This document shows, piece by piece, positions 1-12,573 of a stretch of DNA of 64,000 nt. The DNA lies in contig CM055816.1 in NCBI GenBank assembly GCA_029582265.1, positions 39,856,724 to 39,920,723 of the forward strand, written 5' to 3'. Source of the DNA: Zoroaster sp. YZ-2022 (Eukaryota > Echinodermata > Asteroidea > Forcipulatida > Zoroasteridae). Every line of letters begins with the position of its first letter. The stretch's first letter is position 1. The notes under the pieces are model-generated. The model saw only the letters and a list, made by a program, of their open reading frames with translations, ran no database searches and was not told where the DNA came from. Position numbers and translations under genes: made by a program.

Positions 1-364
1 AATGACGTCACCCTTAATGGCGTACGATCTTTCGGCCAACTCCAGGCCCAGCTTAGCCGGTTATACAGACCCGAGTCTAGGCCTGGGCCCCGCCGCTCCG
101 TAAGCTGGCTAGCTGCATACACCTAGCCTAGTGCATGCTACTTGGCCAAGTCATTCGTCTGTGTGTCTGGGCAGAAAAATAAGGCCTGAAAGACGATCTA
201 GGTTTACTAAGCAAAATTAAGTCTATCGAATAGTTGGATTCAAATACTCATTTTAACTGAATCACTACGGCCATGGCTCTAACATTACTGGCGGGGTAAA
301 AATAGGATGGTGAGGCCCTACGTACCAATCGAGCCATACACCATGCGAAACATGCACACGTCAG

Positions 365-3190
365 TGTTAATTCTCCTTTTGTTTGACTCATTCCTTGCAT
401 GATGAGATGAGAGTCGTAGCCTCGCAAATTATGAATAAAAACAGGTATAAATGTTTTGCTCGGTTCTATTTTTAGGTTAAAATTACATCTATCATGTGCT
501 GCACCTCTATATTTTCCAGTGATGTGACAATGATCTCCAACTTTTGTGTCCGATTTTTTTACATTTTCATTCTCAATTTCTTTTCTACAAACCCAACAAC
601 GACAGTTTGAGTCGTTGTTATCGTGCCAATAAGATTTTTCACATATCCAGCACTGTTTAGCATTTTTTAAATCTTCTTCATCTTCTTTAGTCATAATCAA
701 ATCTTTAGGGTTTGCAAATATCGCGTTGATCTTTACTACTTCATTCGACAAATTATTTAAAAAGTGACCAACTGCATCTTCACCCCTGTATGTAAACGAT
801 GAAAATATTTCACCGTCGCCACGAATAATGACGTACGAATAACCGCACGGAATGTGCTCTTGTTTAGTATAAGTTTTGTCACCTATATTTTTACTCATTA
901 AAGGTAACATTTCTTCAAAGTCTGCGTATATAGTAAAAGGAACTTTCATCTTTTTATAAAAAATTAAAAATTTCAACGTATCGTTTTTACCCTGACCCCA
1001 ATTTGACCTTACTTCCTGTCCAAAGCGGAAGTCAAAGTTGAATATTAAAAAAAATCATCCACAAGATGTAAATTCACAATCTTTGCACCATTGTACAGAT
1101 CGTTAATTGTCAACAAATATTTAAACAAAGTTGACCCCAATTTGACCTTTACTTCCCTCCCGAACACCTAGTGTTTGTGAATACAAACACCAATCTCTAG
1201 TTTAGCTTTATGCTTTGTTTGATCGTAAAGTAATTTATTAAAATCCTTGATCCAAACGTAGTGAGATCTCGTTCCTTCTTCTTGTTCTTGGATTAATAAT
1301 AATTTCAGTTGTTCTTTTTCACACTCTGCGTCACTAATGTATAAAGGGACGACTGAATCGTATTCATCCAAACCATAAACGTTTATCGCCAAGTCATTTT
1401 GTTTCTCCACTTGATTAATCTGACTGATTGGTGTAGGAGCCTCGATACCATCAAAATTTTAAACATCCTCTGTTGGGTATTTAGGCATTCTATCAACATT
1501 CTTTTTTGCAGGAAAAAGAGCGCTGCGCAGCGCCCATCGTAAACAATCTTCGTCTTTGTTTTTTACGTTGATGCACGCTTTTTATTTTTTATGTAGTCGC
1601 ACAGCTCGATATAAGAACCCCCTCTCAAAGGTTGATATCTCGCGATAGTAAGATCTAATCGTTCAAAACGATCTACAATCCATCCAGAACCTCTATTTGT
1701 ACAAGTTGCTATAACTTCTTCAATTCTACCAAAACCCATAGCCCTCCGAGCCGCAATACGCCACAACTACCACAAGCGGAATAAGTGGAGACTCTGGAAG
1801 GCACTTTGTATTACGCGCAGAATACACCGCGCGATCCGTTTTCTAACGATCTAATACACTACGCAATCCTTTTCTAACCGATTTCCAACAGTCTAAATTC
1901 ATGAATGGAGGTCCCCTGGACCCTCCTAAAGTATGATGATTGATAGCTAGGGTTGTGAAGGTCAGACAGCTGACCTTTCTTGGCAGCGATACTCAGAGTA
2001 CTTAGATTTGCGCACACGTGAATGGGCTTAGATTTGTGTACAAATGAATAGGCTTAGATTTGCGCACAAGTGAATGGGTTGAGATTTGTGCATAAAACAC
2101 TGGTTGGTTGTGTAATTAGATGAATCTAGGTCCCCTGGTCACATTCTACAGTAGGATTACTCATAAATTATCTTGATAAGGCCAGCCAGGCTGGCTAGGC
2201 GGTGAAATATCAAAGGATTAGATGTTTACACAACTGAATGGGCTTAGATTTGTGCACAACTCAATGGGCTGAGATTTGTACACAAGTCAATGGGCTCTGG
2301 CTGGATGCCCAACTTTCCCACGGTCGGGGGTGACCTGAACTGAACTCGATGTTAAAGGTTACTATGGAATGTGAAACTAGAGGTTCTCATTGAGGATTAC
2401 ATGAAGTTTCAGCGGAATTTGCCCAAAGGTTTTTCAGTAATTAAAAAAAGGAAAAAAAGTGCCTTCCGGAATCACCTATTCCCTGCTCGCAGGGACACTC
2501 TAGTCTTACATCATTTGCATATCGGGGTGACTCATAACAGTAAGTTTAATAGACACTCTATGAGACTAATAATGACTACAAATATTGTATTACATAGCTA
2601 ATTTAGCTTTAATATTATTCATATTTTAATAAAGTTATTTGTTCAGAAAAATGAATAGGAATCGTCGAAAAATCGATCTCACCGTCGTCCTTTTCTCTAT
2701 AAAATTTAACCCACAAGTATATCATAAATTTAAACGGTCCAAATTCTTGTAAATCTAAAGTCAACTTTTCGATTATCGGTGCTTCGGCACCTTTGTAAAA
2801 TACATGTAAATCTTTTTCTCTTTTATGACCCAGCGGTATAGTCATTATTCGCTTTCGCAAATATTCTCCACCGTCGATTGGCGGTTCGTCAAATTCTAAA
2901 ACACCACGGCGCCAATCTCTCACAATCTTATAAAAATCTTTTCGCAAATGTCTTCCTGGTCCTATCGGAATAGCTTCATCTTCTATAACAACCTCAAGTT
3001 GACGCTTTGTTAATTTTGTTAATGGCCTTTGTTTATGCCGTTTTATATATTTTTTTTACTGCATTGTAATAAGAACGTTTATCAACTTTATTCTTTTGGT
3101 TTTGCACAAGAATTAATGGTCTGTTCTCGCGCAAACTCTTTCAATTCTCGCAATGTCCATTTCGATAAATATCTTCTTTCTTCCATACTA
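365..3190 (-). pseudogene. Polinton/adintovirus-type protein-primed DNA polymerase B, decayed
   Basis: Blocks of one family B (protein-primed) DNA polymerase read in order on the minus strand. They are an N-terminal SAP-like start near 3187 (WTLRELKEFARE), a block at 3052-2615 with a GPFKFMIYLWVKF segment, a block at 1766-1563 with GSGWIVDRFERLDL and RYQPLRGG, a block at 1410-1168, and the exonuclease start at 976-365. The last block contains an IYADFE Exo I-type motif, an endonuclease VII-like zinc segment (C..C pairs, then GDHCHITGKYRGAAHDRCN) and the Exo II-type HNLRGYDSH. This layout is known from polymerases of Polinton/Maverick elements and adintoviruses. Homology stops near 365, before the polymerase palm motifs, so the gene is truncated. 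It is also broken by frameshifts (one at an A-run near 3050), stops and an insertion at about 1767-2614. No integrase, capsid or terminal repeats are visible. It is a non-functional relic. Confidence 0.85.
1767..2614. other. Insertion of about 0.85 kb inside the pPolB relic, with 26-bp minisatellites
   Basis: Polymerase homology is interrupted here and resumes on both sides, so this stretch is foreign to the gene; the boundaries are approximate. It carries a 26-bp tandem repeat with core GGCTTAGATTTGTGCACAAG, about four copies at 1999-2094 and three more at 2215-2292. A phrase containing AGGTCCCCTGG occurs at about 1910 and again at about 2130, so the interior is partly duplicated. No terminal inverted repeat or coding sequence is recognised. 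Confidence 0.5.
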
Positions 3191-3199
3191 TCTTTACTA

Positions 3200-4180
3200 T
3201 ATATCTAGATAATGTTAAATCGATTTCTCATTTTTATAAGTGTGAGTTTTTTAAATCGATTTAATATTTTTTTTGGACATTTTTATTAAAATTAAATTTT
3301 TTTCCGTGCAAGATTTTATATATATTCAAAAAATCAGTCTTATTACCTTTTAGTTCCCTACTACTACCCACGATGTACTAAATATACATATACTACTCTA
3401 CCACCCTTTTTATTTAGTACACAAACCACACCCCACCCTTTTTAAATACATCAACATATGACGTCATCAACAGCCCAAAACGACAATATTTATATATTGA
3501 TAAAAGTAATTTTTATCAAAAATCAACTACTGAGCCCCATTTACATATACTAAAATCAGCTTTATGATTTTTAGATGAGAGAAAAAATATAGCTTAGTTT
3601 GTTTCCACATTTACATGTACAAAATCAGTTTTATCATTTTTGTTCTAAAAAATCATTTTTATGAAAATAAAAATCATTTTTATGAAAAAATCAACAACTG
3701 AGCCAGGAGCCCCATTTACATATACTACTGGAGTTGATGAGACTATATCGATACTTCAGTGTACACCCACTAGGACCTGTGATGTCGATTACGACTCGTC
3801 TGTGGAGTGTTTTGAGAAAGTTCATCTGGACCGAGTGAAGTGTCTGAGAGCTGAATTTAATTCTGGAAGAGACATTTTGTGAACTAAATCTACAGTTCAG
3901 TATTTTTGGGATTTCTTCTTTCCCATATATTTGTCACGTAGATCGACTTGTGTCCCCGTGGTTTCGTCTATTTCCGGCCGTTTGTTGGAGGTGAATTTGC
4001 CCCACGTCCAGCTCTATTTACACCGTGTCAGAGAACTGTTTTTGTGTCATTTTCGCTGGAGCATGCTCAGTCCTCGCCCGTAAGATCTTCTTATTTAGTA
4101 TAAGATCTTTTCTGAATGTACACTTGTTTACCCTAATCATTGTACGCTTGTTAAACCCATCGATATTTGAAGCGGTCGAT
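3200..4180. other. AT-rich intergenic DNA, no gene recognised
   Basis: The stretch is strongly AT-rich, with short duplicated phrases around 3480-3720 (a repeated ATTTACATATAC phrase and ATCATTTTTATGAAAA). A 73-codon open frame at 3661-3882 has no recognisable motif, and its start lies in low-complexity repeats, so it is not called as a gene. Confidence 0.5.
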
Positions 4181-4183
4181 ATT

Positions 4184-4279
4184 TATATCAGCCCTGCGAA
4201 GCAGGCTGATATATTGTAATGCTACAACTTCTTTCTTTCTTTCTTTCTTTATATCAGCCCTGCGAAGCAGGCTGATATA
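4184..4279 (+). repeat. Duplicated 5' hairpin module of the array
   Basis: Two imperfect inverted repeats, at 4184-4213 and 4250-4279 (13-bp arms around GAA), are separated by a CTTT microsatellite. The same duplicated arrangement recurs at 6421-6450 and 6475-6504, and a single copy is at 5327-5356. Units after 7.5 kb lack the module. Confidence 0.8.
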
Positions 4280-5326
4280 TTGTAATGCTACAACTCTTTC
4301 TTTCTTTCTTCCAAACGGTCACGTGACTAAAATAAAAATGGCCATAACTCTAAAACTATTCGGCCGATTTCAAACAAACTTTGTCAAATCATGGAGGAAT
4401 AAATGCGCCATCGAGGCATGTTCATAAATTTCGGCCAACGGTCACCCAGTGGTCAGTAGTGGTCATTTACTGAATATTTACAAAATGCTTCTTCTCCCAC
4501 ATTTTGTGGCCTATTGCGGCCAAACTTGGACAGATGCACCAGTAACCTGTGCTACATATTGGGTGTACACAGATTTTTGCCAGTGGTCACCTATCGGTCA
4601 GCAGTGGTCATTTCATGAATATTTACAAAATGCTACTTCTCCCACATTCTTTAGCCGATTGCAGCCTAACTTGGTCCAATGCTTCATTGACTCGAGTCCC
4701 ATTTGGGTGCACAAAGATTTTCGGCCAGTGGTCACTTATCGGTCAGCAGTGGTCATTTTATGAAAAAATACAAAAATGTCTTATTCACATTTTAAATGTA
4801 TTTCATCTATCTGGGGATTTTCATAAAGTTTGGCCGATGGTCATCTAGTGGTCAGTTGTGGTCATTTAATTATAATCAATATTTACAAATAGCTTCTTCT
4901 ACCACATTCTTCAGCCGATTGCAGCCTAACTTGGTCCAATGCTTCATTGCTCGAATACACAGATTTGGGCCAGTGGTCACCTATCGGTCAGCAGTGGTCA
5001 TTTTATTAAAACAAAATAAAATGTCGTTTTCACATTTTCAATGTATTTCATCTATCTGGGGATTTTCATAAAGTTTGGCCGATGGTCATCTAGTGGTCAG
5101 TAGTGGTCATTTAATCAATATTTACAAAATGCTTCTTCTCCCACATTCTTTAGCCGATTGCAACCTGACTAGGTCCAATGCTTCATTGGCTCGAATACAC
5201 ATATTTTGGCCAGTGGTCACCTATTGGTCAGCAGTGGTAATTTTGTATAAAATTGTAGTTTTTACATTTTTAAATTTAGTTTATAGGGCTTGATATTCGT
5301 GCTTCGTGAAGCACATTAGCTCTAGT

Positions 5327-6415
5327 TATATCAGCCCTGCGAAGCAGGCTGATATATTGTAATGCAAAATTCTTTCTTCGGTCAAACGGTCACGTGACTA
5401 AAATCACGGTCACGTGACTAAAAAAAAATGGCCATAACTCTAAAACTATTCGGCCGATTTCAAACAAACTTTGTTAAATCATGGAGGAATAAATGCGCCA
5501 TCGAGGCATGTTCATAAATTTCGGCCAACGGTCACCCAGTGGTCAGTAGTGGTCATTTACTGAATATTAACAATATGCTACTTCTCCCACATTTTGTGGC
5601 CTATTGCGGCCAAACTTGGACAGATGCACCATTAACCTGTGCTACATATGGGGTGTACACAGATTTCGGCCAGTGGTCACCTATCGGTCAGCAGTGGTCA
5701 TTTCATGAATATTTACAAAATGCTTCTTCTCCCACATTCTTTAGCCGATTGCAGCCTAACTTGGTCCAATGCTTCATTGACTCGAGTTCCATTTGGGGTG
5801 CACAAAGATTTCGGCCAGTGGTCACTTATCGGTCAGCAGTGGTCATTTTATGAAAAATACAAAATGTCTTATTCACATTTTAAATGTATTTCATCTATCT
5901 GGGATTTTTCATATAGTTTGACCGATGGTCATCTAGTGGTCAGTTGTGGTCATTTAATTATAATCAATATTTACAAATAGCTTCTTCACCAATTTCTTCA
6001 GCCGTTTGCAGCCTAACTTGGTCCAATGCTTCATTTCTCGAATACACAGATTTTGGCCAGTGGTCTCCTATCGGTCAGCAGTGGTCATTTTATTTAAAAC
6101 AATTTAAATGTCGTTTTCACATTTTCAATGTATTTCATCTATCTGGGGATTTTCATAAAGTTTGGCCGATGGTCATCTAGTGGTCAGTAGTGGCCATTTT
6201 AATCAATATTTACAAAAATGCTTCTTTCCCCACATTCTTTAGCCGATTGCAACCTGACTAGGTCCAATGCAACATTGGCTCGAATACACATATTTTGGCC
6301 AGTGGTCACCTATTGGTCAGCAGTGGTAATTTTGTTTAAAAAATATAAAATGTCGTTTTATTTTAAATTGGTTTTAGGGCTGATATTCGTGCTTCGTGAA
6401 GCACATTAGCTCCAG
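5327..6415 (+). mobile_element. Best complete unit of the Helentron-like array
   Basis: This unit has both end signatures. The 5' subterminal hairpin is at 5327-5356 and the 3' hairpin at 6389-6404, followed by ATTAGCTCCAG-T. It abuts the preceding unit's CTAG-T terminus directly, so the units are joined end to start with no spacer. It carries no coding sequence, so any mobility would need a helicase supplied in trans. Confidence 0.55.
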
Positions 6416-9400
6416 TTCTTTATATCAGCCCTGCGAAGCAGGCTGATATATTGTAATGCTACAACTTCTTTCTTTATATCAGCCCTGCGAAGCAGGCTGA
6501 TATATTGTATTCTAAAAATTCTTTCTTTCTTTCGGTCAAACGGTCACGTGACTAAAATAAAAATGGCCATAACTCTAAAACTATATAGCCGATTTCAAAC
6601 AAACTTTGTCAAATCATGGAGGAATAAATGCGCCATCGAGGCATGTTCATAAATTTCGGCCAACGGTCACCCAGTGGTCAGTAGTGGTCATTTACTGAAT
6701 ATTTACAAAATGCTACTTCTCCCACATTTTGTGGCCTATTGCGGCCAAACTTGGACAGATGCACCATTAACCTGTGCTACATATGGGGTGTACACAGATT
6801 TCGGCCAGTGGTCACCTATCGGTCAGCAGTGGTCATTTCATGAATATTTACAAAATGCTTCTTCTCCCACATTCTTTAGCCGATTGCAGCCTAACTTGGT
6901 CCAATGCTTCATTGACTCGAGTCCCATTTGGGGTGCACAAAGATTTCGGCCAGTGGTCACTTATCGGTCAGCAGTGGTCATTTTATGAAAAAATACAAAA
7001 ATGTCTTATTCACATTTTAAATGTATTTCATCTATCTGGGGATTTTCATATAGTTTGACCGATGGTCATCTAGTGGTCAGTTGTGGTCATTTAATTATAA
7101 TCAATATTTACAAATAGCTTCTTCTACCACATTCTTCAGCCGATTGCAGCCTAACTTGGTCCAATGCTTCATTGCTCGAATACACAGATTTGGGCCAGTG
7201 GTCACCTATCGGTCAGCAGTAGTCATTTTATTTAAAAAAATTTAAATGTCGTTTTCACATTTTCAATGTATTTCATCTATCTGGGGATTTTCATAAAGTT
7301 TGGCCGATGGTCATCTAGTGGTCAGTAGTGGCCATTTAATCAATATTTACAAAATGCTTCTTCTCCCACATTCTTTAGCCGATTGCAACCTGACTAGGTC
7401 CAATGCTTCATTGGCTCGAATACACAGATTTTGGCCAGTGGTCACCTATTGGTCAGCAGTGGTCTTTTTTTTTTTAAATATAAAAATGTCGTTTTTACAT
7501 TTTAAATTTAGTTTATAGGGCTGATATTCGTGCTTCGTGAAGCACATTAGCTCTAGTTCTTTCTTTCTTTCTTTCTTCGGGCAAACGGTCACGTGACCAA
7601 AATAAAAATGGCCATAACTCCTAAACTATTCTGCCGATTTTAAACAAACTTTGTCAAATTAAACCTTGATACCCGCCCTATCTAGAGATGGTCATAAAAT
7701 TTGGCCAATGGTCATCTTGTGGTCAGTAGTGGTCATTTCATGAATATTTACAAAATGCTACTTCTCCCATTCTTTAGCCGATTGCAGCCTAACTTGGTCC
7801 AATGCTTCATTGACTCGAGTACCATTTGGGGTGTACACAGATTTCGGCCAGTGGTCACTTATCGGTCAGCAGTGGTCATTTTATGAAAAAAAATTAAAAA
7901 GGTCTTTTTCACATTTTAAATGTATTTCATCTATCTGGGGATTTTAATAAAGTTTGGCCGATGGTCATCTAGTGGTCAGTAGTGGTCATTTAATTATAAT
8001 CAATATTTACAAATAGCTTCTTCTACCACATTCTTCAGCCGATTGCAGCCTAACTTTGTCCAATGCTTCATTGGCTCGAATACACAGATTTTGGCCAGTG
8101 GTCACGTATCGGTCAGCAGTGGTCATTTTAATTTTTATAAAAAAAAATTAAAATGTCGTTTTCACATTTTCAATGTATTTCATCTATCTGGGGATTTTCA
8201 TAAAGTTTGGCCGATGGTCATCTAGTGGTCAGTAGTAGTCATTTAATCAATATTTACAAAATGCTTCTTCTCCCACATTCTTTAGCCGATTGCAGCCTAA
8301 CTTGGTCCAATGCTTCATTGGCTCGAATACTGAATTTTGGCCAGTGGTCACCTATTGGTCAGCAGTGGTAATTTTGTAAAAATATAAAATGTCGTTTTTA
8401 CATTTTAAATTTAGTTTATAGGGCTGATATTCGTGCTTCGTGAAGCACATTAGCTCTAGTTCTTTCTTTCTTCGGGCAAACGGTCACGTGACCAAAATAA
8501 AAATGGGCATAACTCCTAAACTATTTGGCCGATTTTAAACAAACTTGGTCAAATTAAACCTTGACACCTGCCCTATCTAGTGATGGTCATAAAATTTGGC
8601 CAATGGTCATCTGGTGGTCAGTAGTGGTCATTTCATGAATATTTACAAAATGCTACTTCTCTCACATTCTTTAGCCGATTGCAGCCTAACTTGGTCTAAT
8701 GCTTCATTGACTCGAGTCCCATTTGGGGTGTACACAGATTTCGGCCAGTGGTTACTTATCGGTGAGAAGTGGTCAGTTTATGAAAACAAATTAAAAATGT
8801 CTTTTTCACATTTTAAATGTATTTCATCTATCTGGGGATTTTAATAAAGTTTGGCCGATGGTCATCTAGTGGTCAGTAGTGGTCATTTAATTATAATCAA
8901 TATTTACAAATAGCTTCTTCTACCACATTCTTCAGCCGATTGCAGCCTAACTTTGTCCAATGCTTCATTGGCTCGAATACACAGATTTTGGCCAGTGGTC
9001 ACGTATCGGTCAGCAGTGGTCATTTAAATTTTTATAAAAAAAAATGAAAATGTCGTTTTCACATTTTCAATGTATTTCATCTATCTGGGGATTTTCATAA
9101 AGTTTGGCCGATGGTCATCTAGTGGTCAGTAGTAGTCATTTAATCAATATTTACAAAATGCTTCTTCTCCCACATTCTTTAGCCGATTGCAGCCTAACTT
9201 GGTCCAATGCTTCATTGGCTCGAATACACAGATTTTGGCCAGTGGTCACCTATTGGTCAGCAGTGGTAATTTTGTAAAAAAATAAAAAAATGTCGTTTTT
9301 ACATGTTAAATTTAGTTTATAGGGCTGATATTCGTGCTTCGTGAAGCACATTAGCTCTAGTTCTTTCTTTCTTCGGGCAAACGGTCACGTGACCAAAATA

Positions 9401-11780
9401 AAAATGGGCATAACTCCTAAACTGTTTGGCCGATTTTAAACAAACTTGGTCAAATTAAACCTTGACACCTGCCCTATCTAGTGATGGTCATAACATTTGG
9501 CCAATGGTCATCTGATGGTCAGTAGTGCTCATTTCATGAATATTTACAAAATGCTACTTCTCTCACATTCTTTAGCCGATTGCAGCCTAACTTGGTCTAA
9601 TGCTTCATTGACTCGAGTCCCATTTGGGGTGTACACAGATTTCGGCCAGTGGTCACTTATCGGTGAGAAGTGGTCAGTTTATGAAAACAAATTAAAAATG
9701 TCTTTTTCACATTTTAAATGTATTTCATCTATCTGGGGATTTTCATAAAGTTTGGCCGATGGTCATCTAGTGGTCAGTAGTGGTAATTTAATTATAATCA
9801 ATATTTACAAATAGCTTCTTCTACCACATTCTTTAGCCGATTGCAGCCTAACTTGGTCCAATGCTTCATTGGCTCGAATACACAGATTTTGGCCAGTGGT
9901 CACCTATTGGTCAGCAGTGGTAATTTTGTAAAAAATATAAAAATGTCGTTTTTACATTTTAAATTTAGTTTATAGGGCTGATATTCGTGCTTCGTGAAGC
10001 ACATTAGCTCTAGTTCTTTCTTTCTTCGGGCAAACGGTCACGTGACCAAAATAAAAATGGGCATAACTCCTAAACTATTTGGCCGATTTTAAACAAACTT
10101 GGTCAAATTAAACCTTGACACCTGCCCTATCTAAGGATGGTCATAAAATTTGGCCAATGGTCATCTGGTGGTCAGTAGTGGTCATTTCATGAATATTTAC
10201 AAAATGCTACTTCTCTCACATTCTTTAGCCGATTGCAGCCTAACTTGGTCTAATGCTTCATTGACTCGAGTCCCATTTGGGGTGTACACAGATTTCGGCC
10301 AGTGGTTACTTATCGGTGAGAAGTGGTCAGTTTATGAAAAAAAATTAAAAATGTCTTTTTCACATTTAAATGTATTTCATCTATCTGGGGATTTTTAATA
10401 AAGTTTGGCGATGGTCATCTAGTGGTCAGTAGTGGTCATTTAATTATAATCAATATTTACAATATAGCTTTTCTACCACATTCTTCAGCCGATTGCAGCC
10501 TAACTTTGTCCAATGCTTCATTGGCTCGAATACACAGATTTTTGGCCAGTGGTCACGTGTCGGTCAGCAGTGGTCATTTAAATTTTATAAAAAAATGAAA
10601 ATGTCGTTTTCACATTTTCAATGTATTTCATCTATCTGGGATTTTCATAAAGTTGGCCGATGGTCATCTAGTGGTCAGTAGTAGTCATTTAATCAATATT
10701 TACAAAATGCTTCTTCTCCCACATTCTTTAGCCGATTGCAGCCTAACTTGGTCCAATGCTTCATTGGCTCGAATACACAGATTTTGGCCAGTGGTCACCT
10801 ATTGGTCAGCAGTGGTAATTTTGTAAAAAAATAAAAAAATGTCGTTTTTACATGTTAAATTTAGTTTATAGGGCTGATATTCGTGCTTCGTGAAGCACAT
10901 TAGCTCTAGTTCTTTCTTTCTTCGGGCAAACGGTCACGTGACCAAAATAAAAATGGGCATAACTCCTAAACTGTTTGGCCGATTTTAAACAAACTTGGTC
11001 AAATTAAACCTTGACACCTGCCCTATCTAGTGATGGTCATAAAATTTGGCCAATGGTCATCTGATGGTCAGTAGTGCTCATTTCATGAATATTTACAAAA
11101 TGCTACTTCTCTCACATTCTTTAGCCGATTGCAGCCTAACTTGGTCTAATGCTTCATTGACTCGAGTCCCATTTGGGGTGTACACAGATTTCGGCCAGTG
11201 GTCACTTATCGGTGAGAAGTGGTCAGTTTATGAAAACAAATTAAAAATGTCTTTTTCACATTTTAAATGTATTTCATCTATCTGGGGATTTTCATAAAGT
11301 TTGGCCGATTGTCATCTAGTGGTCAGTAGTGGTCATTTAATTATAATCAATATTTACAAAAAGCTTCTTCTACCACATTCTTCAGCCGATTGCAGCCTAA
11401 CTTAGTCCAATGCTTCATTGGCTCGAATACACAGATTTTGGTCATTTTATGAAAAGAAAATTAAAATGTCGTTTTCACATTTTCAATGTATTTCATCTAT
11501 TTGGGGATTTTCATAAAGTTTGGCTGATGGTCATCTAGTGGTCAGTACTAAGTGGTCATTTAATCAATATTTACAAAATGCTTCTTCTCCCACATACTTT
11601 AACCGATTGCAGCGTAACTTGGTCCAATGCTTAATTGGCTTGAATACACAGATGTTGGCCAGTGGTCACCTATTGGTCAGCAGTGGTAATTTTGTAAAAA
11701 ATTAAAAAATTTCGTTTTTACATTTTAGATTTAGTTTATAGGGCTGATATTCGTGCTTCGTGAAGCACATTAGCTCTAGT

Positions 11781-12107
11781 TTCATTATTAAATCATAAGT
11801 TGTTTCTTTGTTCTTTATATCAGTGTGACCTTGTTTGATTTCTTTGTTGCATCTGAGAAAATTCAGGCTTTTTGAGTAATTTTCATTCACGTTTGATGAT
11901 TTTCGGATCGTAACAGTTGCCTAATATAAACACCAATGGTGTAGTTTTTAACACCACAGTTTTTGCAGTGTAGCCTATATATATAAAGGGGAGTTAAAGA
12001 CACTTCAACGGTACCTAAATTAATTAATCGGACATGATGTCACTGCAATGGGTCCTTCGTATGAAAGTACTATATATAACCATATGGTGCACAGTTTAAA
12101 TCTTTAT
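11781..12107. other. Unannotated spacer
   Basis: This is unique-looking AT-rich sequence between the satellite and the foldback element. It contains a short alternating TATATA stretch near 11980. I see no exon or RNA gene. Confidence 0.4.
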
Positions 12108-12559
12108 AGCTGACATAAAACACAATAAAGGGGGCCACTTTGCATCCGTCACGTTAGCAGTTTTTCCAATGGTTGTTATTTATTTTTAAATACCTGAAAC
12201 CGACCAAAAAGTGTTTCAACATGTGAATGGACATGCAGGCTTATACTAGAACTAATTTGAGTTGATTTATTTTATTATTTTATTATTTTATTTATTTTTT
12301 TACCCTCAAATTTCCATAAAAATTGGACGGAAAAAGTTACCTCACTTTTCCGTACATTTATTGATGGAAATTTTAGGCTAATTAAAAAAATAATAGTAAT
12401 AATCAACTCAAATTATCTTTAGGATAAGCATGCATGTCTATTCAAATGTTGAAATTCTTTTTGGGTCGTGTCAGATATAAAAAAAAAATTACAACCATAA
12501 GAAAAACTGCTAACGTGACGGTAGGAAAGTGGCCCCTTTTATTGTGTTTTATGTCAGCT
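12108..12559. mobile_element. Foldback/MITE with long inverted arms
   Basis: The arms at 12108-12250 and 12420-12559 are near-perfect reverse complements. The outer ends are AGCTGACATAAAACACAATA and its complement, and inner blocks such as CTGCTAACGTGACGG also pair. The outermost matching bases include TA on both sides, compatible with a TA target site. It is non-coding, about 450 bp, and lies only about 12 bp beyond the splice donor of the neighbouring SLC16-like exon, so it is intronic to that gene. Confidence 0.8.
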
Positions 12560-12573
12560 AGGCCTACTCTTAC

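Larger units (their letters stand above)
4184..11780 (+). repeat. Composite satellite of tandem Helentron/HINE-like units
   Basis: The stretch is a head-to-tail array of eight composite units. Each unit holds a header (AACGGTCACGTGAC, then a segment starting near CATAACTC) and two to five internal monomers built from a phrase of the form GGTCA-n-GGTCAG-n-AGTGGTCATTT. Each ends in a perfect hairpin GTGCTTCGTGAAGCAC, then 8 nt and CTAG followed by T. The hairpins start at 5299, 6389, 7530, 8433, 9334, 9987, 10883 and 11753, giving unit lengths of about 1090, 1140, 903, 901, 653, 896 and 870 bp. The early units also begin with an imperfect 30-bp hairpin that shares ATATCAGCCCT, inverted, with the 3' end. 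A 3' hairpin plus CTAG-T, inverted subterminal repeats, CTTT microsatellite and internal tandem repeats are known features of Helentron-related non-autonomous elements. Assignment to that group is inference. Open frames in the array are repeat artefacts. Confidence 0.85.

Noticed and set aside
3661..3882. 73-codon plus-strand frame after the Polinton relic
   Set aside because: The start lies in an AT-rich repeated phrase and no motif is recognisable. Could be an exon fragment but support is lacking.
4449..11297. Many overlapping 60-110 codon frames with repeated phrases such as MVSSGHL and MNIYKMLLL
   Set aside because: They follow the satellite unit exactly, occur in several frames of the same DNA and have no conserved start or domain. 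They are translation of a repeat.
4184..11780. CRISPR-like array
   Set aside because: Repeat and spacer sizes are wrong, the spacers are themselves repeated, and the setting is an animal genome.
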